From: Actinomadura syzygii
GTDB taxonomy: Bacteria; Actinomycetota; Actinomycetes; Streptosporangiales; Streptosporangiaceae
DNA length: 64,000 nt
Direction: 5' to 3'
Assembly: GCF_008085905.1 (NCBI RefSeq)
Contig: NZ_VSFF01000005.1
Location: forward strand, 1 to 64,000
The position numbers were made by a program, and so were the translations under genes. Shown here piece by piece: positions 51,138 through 57,848 of this stretch; the first letter of the stretch is position 1; each line of letters begins with the position of its first letter. The notes beneath the pieces are model-generated. The model searched no databases. It saw only the letters and a program-made list of their open reading frames with translations, and had not been told where the DNA came from.

Positions 51138-52174
51138 CGCTCTTTCCCGTGCAGCGCCGTCGAGATGAGCCGGTCGATCACGTCGGACAGCGACAATCCC
51201 GCGGCGGCCATCATCCGCGGATAGCGGCTGTAGGACGTCAGTCCGGGCATGGTGTTGACCTCGTTGAGCACCACCTGTCCGTCCTCGGTGAGGAACATGT
51301 CGACGCGGGCGATGCCCTTGCAGCCCAGGGCGCGATAAATGGTCTTGGCGGTCTCTTGGACGAGCCGACGCGAGTCGTCGGAGATGTCGGCGGGAACGAT
51401 GAACGTCGAGTTCTCCGATCCCGTCTCGGGTGAGTCCTCCTGGTGGATTCTGAAGAATCCGTGCGAGAGGTCGACACGGTCCACCTCGCCGGTGACCAGG
51501 CCGAACCGTTCTTCGAGGACCGCGCAGCCGATCTCGCTGCCGACTACGGCGTCCTCGATCAGGGCCTTCGAGTCGTACTGGTGCGCCGCGCTCAGCGCAC
51601 TCGCCAATTCGTTCTTGTCGGCGACTTTGCTGACGCCGAACGAGGAGCCCGAACGGGCCGGCTTCACGAAGACGGGGTACCGAAGACGGTCGGAATCGAC
51701 CTTCTCGTTCTCCGCGACGACCCGGAAGTTCGGCGTGGCGATCCCCGCGCTCTTGGCGACGGTATAAGTCAGGGACTTGTCCATGCACACGGCCGAGCCC
51801 TGGATGTCGCAGCCGATGTAGGGGATGCCGGAGAGTTCCAACAAGCCTTGGATCGCGCCGTCTTCGCCGAGCTTCCCGTGAAGTACGGGGAAGACGAGGT
51901 CGAGGCTCACCGTCTCGTAGCCTCCCTGCCCCATGACCAGCAGACCGTGCACGTTTCGGTCAGGTGACAGCGTGACGGGACGAGCGCTGCCGTTCTCCCA
52001 GTCCGCGGCGGGGCCGTCGCACAGTTTCCAAACGCCGTCGGCCGTGATGCCGATCCAGAGCGGCTCGTACTTCTCGGTGTCGAGGTTCCTCGCCACCTCG
52101 CGCGCCGACTTGACGGAGACGAGATGCTCCTCGCAAGCGCCTCCGAAGATGACTCCGACCTTCAATCTGCTCAT
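51134..52174 (-). CDS. vanA: VanA-type D-Ala-D-Lac ligase
   Basis: 346 residues. ATP-grasp ligase: IGCDIQGSAVCMDKSLTYTVAKSAGI, FVKPARSGSSFGVSKV, and EVNTMPGLTSYSRYPRMM. The omega loop GFFRIHQEDSPETGSEN has the His that gives VanA/VanB specificity for D-lactate over D-alanine. Overlaps vanH by 4 bases. Confidence 0.95.
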   Translation of the reverse strand: MSRLKVGVIFGGACEEHLVSVKSAREVARNLDTEKYEPLWIGITADGVWKLCDGPAADWENGSARPVTLSPDRNVHGLLVMGQGGYETVSLDLVFPVLHGKLGEDGAIQGLLELSGIPYIGCDIQGSAVCMDKSLTYTVAKSAGIATPNFRVVAENEKVDSDRLRYPVFVKPARSGSSFGVSKVADKNELASALSAAHQYDSKALIEDAVVGSEIGCAVLEERFGLVTGEVDRVDLSHGFFRIHQEDSPETGSENSTFIVPADISDDSRRLVQETAKTIYRALGCKGIARVDMFLTEDGQVVLNEVNTMPGLTSYSRYPRMMAAAGLSLSDVIDRLISTALHGKER

Positions 52175-53211
52175 GCTGTTCTCCCGCTCTCGAAGTTCAG
52201 GCAGTTGATGAGGGTGTTCTCGACGATGTCCTTCAGGGCGTGTTCGGTGTCATAGGCGAAGTGCGGACTGATCAGCACATTCGGCAGGCGCTGCAGTCGC
52301 ACTAGGGCCTCGTTCTCGAAATGCCTGTTTCGGCAGTCGGCGTAGAAGATGCCTTCCTCGCCTTCGAGGACGTCCAGTGCCGCGCCGCCCAACCTGCCGC
52401 TCTCCAATGCGGCGAGAAGTGCCTCGGTATCGAGCAGCGGTCCGCGACCCGTGTTGACGATGTACGCGCCGGGCTTCATTCGCTCGATGCGATGGCGATC
52501 GAGGAGATGGTGGGTGTCCGCGGTGAGCGGAGTGTGGAGCGTCACGATGTCGCTCAGTTCGATCAGTTCGTCGAACGACACATCGCTGTGAGAACGGTTG
52601 TCGTGGGTCAGCACGCGGCAGCCGAAGCCTCGCAGGCGGTCGATGACCGCTGTGCCGATACGGCCCGTGCCGATCACCCCGACGGTCAGGTCCCGCAGTT
52701 CCTTGCCGCGGGTGTCGTTCAGCCGATAGTCATGAGCGTCGGTGCGGCGGATGGTGGATTTCGCGTGGCGCACGGCCATCAGCATCAGCATCAACGTGTA
52801 GTCGGCCACGCTGTCCGGTGAATAGGCGACGTTGCCGACCGAGATGCCGACGCGCTCGGCGTACTCCAGGTCGATGTGGTTGTAGCCGATGCTTCTGGTG
52901 GAGACGTATTCCACGCCGGCTTTGCTGAGCGCCAGAAGCGAGGGATTGGTGACCGGGGTCTTGTGGTTCACACTGACGCATCGGTTGCCAATTGCCAGTT
53001 CAGCGTTGGTCTCGCAGACGGCAGCCTCGATGATGGTGGGCGACACTCCGAGGTGTGCCCCCATCTCCTGGAACAAGGCGGCCTCGTCCTGGCCGCACCC
53101 GAAGACCGTGAGTCCTGTCGTCGGAAGAGATGGGGAAGATGGCTCTGCCATCGTTCGGCCGCGATGGCCCGTGGCCGCTTCGCCGTTCGAACCCAATTCG
53201 CTGGAGGGCAT
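52171..53211 (-). CDS. vanH: VanH D-lactate dehydrogenase
   Basis: 346 residues. D-2-hydroxyacid dehydrogenase: STRSIGYNHIDLEYAE (substrate Arg), VGVIGTGRIGTAVIDRLRGFG (NAD loop), GRGPLLDTEALLAALESG, and ISPHFAYDTEHAL (catalytic His). It makes D-lactate from pyruvate for the ligase. The domain starts around residue 33, so the first ~20-30 residues may be extra; ATG 53151 is an alternative. First gene of the five-gene resistance operon. Confidence 0.93.
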   Translation of the reverse strand: MPSSELGSNGEAATGHRGRTMAEPSSPSLPTTGLTVFGCGQDEAALFQEMGAHLGVSPTIIEAAVCETNAELAIGNRCVSVNHKTPVTNPSLLALSKAGVEYVSTRSIGYNHIDLEYAERVGISVGNVAYSPDSVADYTLMLMLMAVRHAKSTIRRTDAHDYRLNDTRGKELRDLTVGVIGTGRIGTAVIDRLRGFGCRVLTHDNRSHSDVSFDELIELSDIVTLHTPLTADTHHLLDRHRIERMKPGAYIVNTGRGPLLDTEALLAALESGRLGGAALDVLEGEEGIFYADCRNRHFENEALVRLQRLPNVLISPHFAYDTEHALKDIVENTLINCLNFESGRTA

Positions 53212-53256
53212 GTCTCAAGTCAAGACAGCGCCTTGTTGTCAGCACGTATGCGATTC

Positions 53257-53274
53257 GCGATACGCGGACGATAT
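53257..53274 (+). promoter_or_regulatory. candidate VanR box upstream of vanH
   Basis: GCGATACGCGGACGATAT repeats the CGATA-N6-CGATA pattern of the site at 47327. It lies 45 bases before the vanH ATG. Relative to vanH it is read on the opposite strand, unlike the vanR-proximal site. Confidence 0.65.
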
Positions 53275-53425
53275 GCCGCTCTAAGAGGGCGTAAAAGAAT
53301 CAGCGGACGACGTGGCGCCGGCCGATGATGGCTGCGGCCAGGTCATGAACGCCGGCGAGCAGCCGCCGGTACGCGCACAGCGTGATCTCCGTCCCGGCGG
53401 GGGCTCCCGAGCGTCTCCGCCGTCG

Positions 53426-54001
53426 TCACTCGTGGGCGGGCCACTCCTCGGCCAGGAGCGCGTATGAGAGACCGTCGAGCCATCCCTTGGTGCGGTGGAG
53501 TGAGTCTTTCACCGTGTGCTGTTCGCGGCGCATCCCGACCCGCTCCATCAGCCGCCACGAGGCTCCGTTGTCGTAGAAGCAGTCCGCGTGCAGGCGGCGC
53601 AGGCCGAGCCTGGTGAAGGAGATGTCGATGAGGGCGCGTACCGCTTCGGTGGCGTAGCCCTTACCGCCATAGGAGGGATCGATCGTCCACCCGAGCTCTG
53701 CTTGGACGCTTTTCGCCTGGTCGGCGACCTCTTCCTGAGCCCAAGCGTCCTGGACCTTCAGCATCAGGTCGCCGATCACCCGACCGTCCAGCTCGACGAG
53801 GAGCATGTCTACGAGCTGCTCCTCGCGGAGGAAACGCTCACGGTAATCGTCATAGGTCACTGTGGCGGCCGTGATCCATTCGTAGGTCTCCGGCAGCTGC
53901 CGGAAGGCCCAGGTCGCGTCCAGGTCGTCGGGGGCGGCCCGGCGCAGCAGCAGTCGCTCGGTGGAAATCGGCCAGTCCAGCGTGTCAAGAGGGTGACGCA
54001 T
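53426..54001 (-). CDS. GNAT acetyltransferase (RimJ/RimL-like)
   Basis: 191 residues. LDWPISTERLLLRRAAPDDLDATWAF is the RimJ-type start; the CoA loop is in AELGWTIDPSYGGKGYATEAVRALIDISF and DCFYDNGASWRLMERVGMRRE is the acceptor helix. The substrate (protein N-terminus or small amine) is unknown. ATG 54001 is chosen; ATG 54010 is also open. Stands alone between the van locus and tRNA-Ser. Confidence 0.85.
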   Translation of the reverse strand: MRHPLDTLDWPISTERLLLRRAAPDDLDATWAFRQLPETYEWITAATVTYDDYRERFLREEQLVDMLLVELDGRVIGDLMLKVQDAWAQEEVADQAKSVQAELGWTIDPSYGGKGYATEAVRALIDISFTRLGLRRLHADCFYDNGASWRLMERVGMRREQHTVKDSLHRTKGWLDGLSYALLAEEWPAHE

Positions 54002-54295
54002 GGACCTCATGCTGCCAGCGAGCTGCGGTGATACCAAAACGGATTACTGCCGACGACATCTCCGACAACAACGCGCCGACCGCCCCACAGGAACCGACAG
54101 GACACCAAAGCGACCAGCGCCCCTGGAAACCCTCGTCCTCTACCGAACCGATCGACTCCGAGGCGGCGACCGGCGTCGCCGAGTAGGTCTCGAGCCAGGA
54201 GAATCAGCACCGCGACCACCCGCACGCATCAGGCCCGACAACACGAGGCGGCGGGCACGGGTGGCAGATGCGCGCACGCTTGAGTGAGATACGCC
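54002..54295. other. gap without a recognised gene
   Basis: No frame in this stretch has convincing start, length and codon use. It holds the promoter side of the GNAT gene. A strong hairpin follows it. Confidence 0.5.
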
Positions 54296-54334
54296 AACGG
54301 CCCTGTCCAGACCGCAATCTTGGACAGGGCCGTT
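54296..54334 (-). terminator. hairpin downstream of tRNA-Ser(GCU)
   Basis: AACGGCCCTGTCCA (54296-54309) and TGGACAGGGCCGTT (54321-54334) form a perfect 14-bp stem with an 11-base loop. It lies 8 bases after the tRNA on the minus strand. Confidence 0.8.
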
Positions 54335-54341
54335 CTGATGG

Positions 54342-54430
54342 CGGAGGATCGGGGATTTGAACCCCGGATGGGCTTGCACCCAAACCGCATTAGCAGTGCG
54401 GCGCCATAGACCGGACTAGGCGAATCCTCC
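54342..54430 (-). tRNA. tRNA-Ser (GCU anticodon)
   Basis: On the minus strand the acceptor stem GGAGGAT pairs with ATCCTCC, with discriminator G at 54342. The anticodon loop CTGCTAA gives GCU. A long variable arm and GGTTCAAATCCCC T arm mark a serine class II tRNA. Confidence 0.95.
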
Positions 54431-54574
54431 AGAGCCTTCAGGCCCAGACAGGCTACCGGTTCAGCACACCAACCGGCAAAGCCCGACGAGCAGCATAGTC
54501 CGAGTGGCCACCGCGACGCGACGACCTTTACCGAACGTCCCGCCCCTGGGGCCGCAGGAGCGGTTCGCCGGACG

Positions 54575-55006
54575 TCAGCCCAGGCGGAACGAGCTGAACC
54601 CGCAGGCCTTGGCGAGGTCGTTCCCGTGCCGCTGCATGGCCGCGGTGTCGGGCTGTCCGATGGACGACGTGTCGCCGGAGCTCAGTTTCCGCAGCATCTG
54701 CGCCGTGTTGTCGAGGTCCCCGGCGAACGCGGTGGCGGCGGACTCGACGTCCCCGCCGGCGCCCTGCCCCTCCGACCGCACCTTGGCGGCCGTGTCGGTG
54801 AACTTCTGAGCGGTGGACGACGCGCCGCCGGGGGACGTCATCGACATGCTACCGGTGGAGAAGCTCCGCAGCTCCGTCTCGATGTTCTTGCAGGCGGTCC
54901 TCTTCTTGCCACCGGCGACGGCGTCGATCGCCCCGCAACCCGTGGACCCGAGCAACAGGCCACCGACGACGAGAACGCCGACCAGCGTGGTGGCGGACAT
55001 GCGCAT
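54575..55006 (-). CDS. putative small lipoprotein
   Basis: 143 residues. TTLVGVLVVGGLLLGSTGC is a lipobox signal (Cys24); the mature part is Ser/Gly/Ala-rich with ACKNIETELRSFS and conserved Cys near the C-terminus (KACGFSSF). Two mature Cys could form a disulfide. Function not recognised. AAGGAG lies 8 bases before the ATG. Confidence 0.7.
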   Translation of the reverse strand: MRMSATTLVGVLVVGGLLLGSTGCGAIDAVAGGKKRTACKNIETELRSFSTGSMSMTSPGGASSTAQKFTDTAAKVRSEGQGAGGDVESAATAFAGDLDNTAQMLRKLSSGDTSSIGQPDTAAMQRHGNDLAKACGFSSFRLG

Positions 55007-55196
55007 AGGGATTCTCCTTCAGGGGGTTTGGAATCTTCCGGACGGGACAGACCACTCATGTCACACCCGTCCCGATGACCCCTTTGACACCCTCCCACCA
55101 CAAAGGGTTCCGTGACTCAAGTCACACTCTCACGCCGCCCCGTACCGCAACCGATTCGCAGTCCGCCCCGCGGAGCCGGTACAGTACTCCCGGCAG

Positions 55197-55269
55197 GCAC
55201 CCGTAGCTCAACGGATAGAGCATCTGACTACGGATCAGAAGGTTAGGGGTTCGAATCCCTTCGGGTGCG
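55197..55269 (+). tRNA. tRNA-Arg (ACG anticodon); integration site of the phage-like element
   Basis: 73 bases. The acceptor stem GCACCCG (55197-55203) pairs with CGGGTGC (55262-55268). The anticodon loop CTACGGA gives ACG. The T arm is GGTTCGAATCC. A tyrosine integrase gene begins its 3' end 79 bases downstream, so the 3' half of the tRNA is the probable att core, kept intact by the element. Confidence 0.95.
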
Positions 55270-55278
55270 CAGCAGGTC

Positions 55279-55311
55279 AAAGGCCCCTTGCGATCTTCGC
55301 GAGGGGCCTTT
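55279..55311. terminator. hairpin between tRNA-Arg and integrase
   Basis: AAAGGCCCCT (55279-55288) and AGGGGCCTTT (55302-55311) form a 10-bp stem with T tract on the plus strand side. It can end both the tRNA and the integrase transcript. Confidence 0.8.
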
Positions 55312-55347
55312 TCGATCTACTATGTAGCAACGCATGTAGCAACGCGC

Positions 55348-56640
55348 TCAGGACGCCGATCGCCGCTTCTCCCGCTCGCCGGTGAGGTCGACGAGCATCC
55401 CGTCCATCGCGTCGGCCGCGCCGTCCTTGACCTCCTCCAACAGGTGCACGTAGATCTCGCTCGTCGTCGAGAGACGGGTGTGCCGTAGGACGCCCTGGAT
55501 CACCTTGAGGTCGACGCCGTCCGCGAAGAGGAACGACCCGCAGGCGTGCCGTAGGTCGTGAATGCGGCAGCGCACGACGCCCGCCGCCGCGCAGATGTCC
55601 TCCCACATGCGATTGACGTTCCGCGGTTCGAGCGCCGTCCCGATCGTCGTCGTGAAGACGAGGCCCTCATCCGCCCAGAGGCGCGCGGCGTCCCGCTCGT
55701 CGTCCTGCCGGGCGCCGTGCTCGCGCAGGGCAGCCACGGCGAACGCGGGAAGCTTCATGGTCGCCTTGCTCGCCTGCGTCTTGAGTCCCTTCGCGACGAG
55801 CTTGCCCTTGCGGCGGCCGGTCTCCTCGTCGACCTCACCGCGCATCCGCTGGACGGACAGCCGTAGATGTACCGTCCCGGCGTCGAGGTCGACGTCTTCC
55901 CAGCGGATGCCGAGGCCCTCGCCGCGGCGGAGGCCGAGCGCGAGCAGCACCAGCCAGTAGGCCCACAGGCGGTGATCGGCCGCCGCGCCGAGCAGAGCGC
56001 GAACCTCGTCCTTCGTCAGCTCACGGGGCGGCTTGCGGTCGACGGTCGGCGCGTCGACCAGCAGGACGACGTTCCGCTTCACCGACTCGTCGTCGACGGC
56101 GTCGTTCAGTGCTTTCCGCAAGACGGCGTGCGAGTAGGCGACCGTCCGCGTGGACAGCTTCTCCGGCGGCGGGAGCTTCTTCTCGCCGGGGCGCAGCTTC
56201 TTGCGCCGTCGACCGCTCGGCTTCTCGGCCAGTTCCAGCAGCCACGCCCGGATGTGCGTCGTGCTGAGGTCGACCAGGCGCACCCGGCCGAGGTGCGGAA
56301 CGATGTGCTTCTCGCAGGTGTCCCGGTAGGAGTCGAGCGTGCTCTCTGCGAGCTTCCCGGCCTGGACACGCTGCGGCAGCGTCACCGGCAGCCATACCTT
56401 TGTCAGGTAGCGCTCAAGGGTGTCCGTGCGCCCGGCCGTGACCGGCTGATTGTCGTCGATCTCCCGTTGGGCCTGCTTCCGCTTGCTGTCCGCTTCCGTC
56501 CGGCTGTCGCCGTAGACCGGCTTCCGCTTGCCGGATGGGAGGTAGACGGTCGCGACCCATTTCCCGTCGCTCTTGCGCTGATAGGGACGCCCGTCCCGGT
56601 TGCCGCGCGTCCGCGGCTTCCTGCTCGGCTTCTCGCTCAT
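55348..56640 (-). CDS. int: tyrosine recombinase/integrase
   Basis: 430 residues. The N-terminal arm-binding segment (RPYQRKSDGKWVATVYLPSGKRK) and SAM-like core-binding domain precede the catalytic domain: LALGLRRGEGLGIRW (Arg I), HDLRHACGSFL (His-x-x-Arg), LRHTRLSTTSEIYVH (His and Tyr nucleophile). It drives integration at the adjacent tRNA-Arg. ATG 56640 overlaps the stop of the HTH gene. Confidence 0.93.
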   Translation of the reverse strand: MSEKPSRKPRTRGNRDGRPYQRKSDGKWVATVYLPSGKRKPVYGDSRTEADSKRKQAQREIDDNQPVTAGRTDTLERYLTKVWLPVTLPQRVQAGKLAESTLDSYRDTCEKHIVPHLGRVRLVDLSTTHIRAWLLELAEKPSGRRRKKLRPGEKKLPPPEKLSTRTVAYSHAVLRKALNDAVDDESVKRNVVLLVDAPTVDRKPPRELTKDEVRALLGAAADHRLWAYWLVLLALGLRRGEGLGIRWEDVDLDAGTVHLRLSVQRMRGEVDEETGRRKGKLVAKGLKTQASKATMKLPAFAVAALREHGARQDDERDAARLWADEGLVFTTTIGTALEPRNVNRMWEDICAAAGVVRCRIHDLRHACGSFLFADGVDLKVIQGVLRHTRLSTTSEIYVHLLEEVKDGAADAMDGMLVDLTGEREKRRSAS

Positions 56641-57197
56641 CCTGCTACGCCCTTCTGTGCTGGCGGGAGGAAGCCACGGCGCCGCGCCTCCCGGACCCAT
56701 CGGTGCGCTGTGGTCACGGGCACTCCGGCCTCGGCTGCCATCTCGACGGCTGGCGACCGCGTGTGGCGAGTCAGGTCGCGGTATGCCGCAGCGACGCGCT
56801 GATAGAAGCCGTCCGGGTCGGTACGGTCCGGACGGCCGAGCGGCTCGCGGTCGGTTCGCCGCGGCGTTGCCTGTGTCGGCTTGCGCTGACGAAGTTCCTC
56901 AACGGTGAGCGTCTCGTCTGAGGTCGCGAACGCCGTCAGGGTGTCGACCGCGAGGTGGTCCTCAGTGCCGGGCTCCTCGCCCAGATTCACCATCGCCTCA
57001 ACACGCGCGGGCTGGATCTTCCGCAGAGTCGCTGCGGTGATCCGCGGACCGTGCAGATAGACGTCGGTCACGACGAGGCGACCGGCGTCGTCCTCGGCAA
57101 GGCGCATATGGACGCCGGTCTCGCCGTCGGGCCCGGATAGGGACACCCAGCCGTCCGACACCACGAGCGCGTCATCCGGGAGCTGCTCCTTAGACAT
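56637..57197 (-). CDS. phage HTH protein upstream of integrase
   Basis: 186 residues. Residues ~1-110 form a beta-rich region (ALVVSDGWVSLSGPDGETGVHMRL); the C-terminal HTH is VEMAAEAGVPVTTAHRWVREARRRGFLPP. This pattern is common in actinobacterial integrated elements; function unknown, perhaps a regulator of excision. Divergent from the excisionase-like gene. Confidence 0.65.
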   Translation of the reverse strand: MSKEQLPDDALVVSDGWVSLSGPDGETGVHMRLAEDDAGRLVVTDVYLHGPRITAATLRKIQPARVEAMVNLGEEPGTEDHLAVDTLTAFATSDETLTVEELRQRKPTQATPRRTDREPLGRPDRTDPDGFYQRVAAAYRDLTRHTRSPAVEMAAEAGVPVTTAHRWVREARRRGFLPPAQKGVAG

Positions 57198-57348
57198 GGC
57201 GTGACCGTATCTCGAAATCGTCCATCCATCTAGGTTCGCTGGGGTACTCGCATATGTGAGCGTACTTGCGCATCTGTCTGCCGGGTGGTACTCCTTTGGT
57301 CCGTTGATGCACAAGGGAGCACACCTAGACCCCCTGGAGGTGGACCGC

Positions 57349-57552
57349 ATGGCGGAGCCACTCGCGTATCGCGCCGAGGAAGTGCCCCAGGCCTTTCCGA
57401 TCGGCCGGACAGCTCTCTTCAAGCTGCTGAGGACGGGCGAGATCGAGAGCTTCAAGGTCGGCCGCGCAAGGTTCGTCCCGCGTCAGGCCCTCGTCGACTT
57501 CATGGCGCGGCAGCTCGCCGAGCAGAACGGCGGCGGAGGGACGGCCGCCTGA
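57349..57552 (+). CDS. excisionase-like HTH protein
   Basis: 67 residues: LAYRAEEVPQAFPIGRTALFKLLRTGEIESFKVGRARFVPRQALVDFM is the MerR/excisionase helix-turn-helix of the HTH_17 type. GGAGG lies 8 bases before the ATG. Position next to the integrase, on the other strand, fits a directionality factor. Confidence 0.8.
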   Translation: MAEPLAYRAEEVPQAFPIGRTALFKLLRTGEIESFKVGRARFVPRQALVDFMARQLAEQNGGGGTAA

Positions 57553-57848
57553 TGAGCGCCGACGAGAACGCCCCCGGGGACGAGTCCGGGGGCGCTGAGG
57601 ACGAGCAGGCGGGCGGCCGGGTCGTCGAGAGCACGATACCCCGCTACCCCGTCGCGCACGTGTCCGTCTACGCGCCCGCCGGCCGCCGCCGCTGGTGGTG
57701 GTACGCGATGCGGTGCCCGCACTGCGGGGCCGGTCACTTCGGGCGCGCGAGGTCACAGGACGGCGTCAAGGGCACGCGGCGGACCGGCTGCGGGCGGCGC
57801 GTGTGGGTCATCGTCGCTCGCACCTACGGAGCCAGGGAGGCAGCGTGA
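57552..57848 (+). CDS. zinc-ribbon-like phage protein
   Basis: 98 residues. After a disordered acidic N-terminus, WWYAMRCPHCGAGHFGRARSQDG provides a CxxC pair, and RTGCGRRVWVIVARTYG supplies a later Cys. Probably a zinc-binding nucleic-acid protein. ATG shares its A with the previous stop. Its stop overlaps the primase start (GTGA). Confidence 0.7.
   Translation: MSADENAPGDESGGAEDEQAGGRVVESTIPRYPVAHVSVYAPAGRRRWWWYAMRCPHCGAGHFGRARSQDGVKGTRRTGCGRRVWVIVARTYGAREAA

Noticed and set aside
53303..53410. Minus-strand frame reading TEITLCAYRRLLAGVHD then stop, possible transposase remnant
   Set aside because: About 35 codons, no start codon and no family match I can name; too short to support a call.
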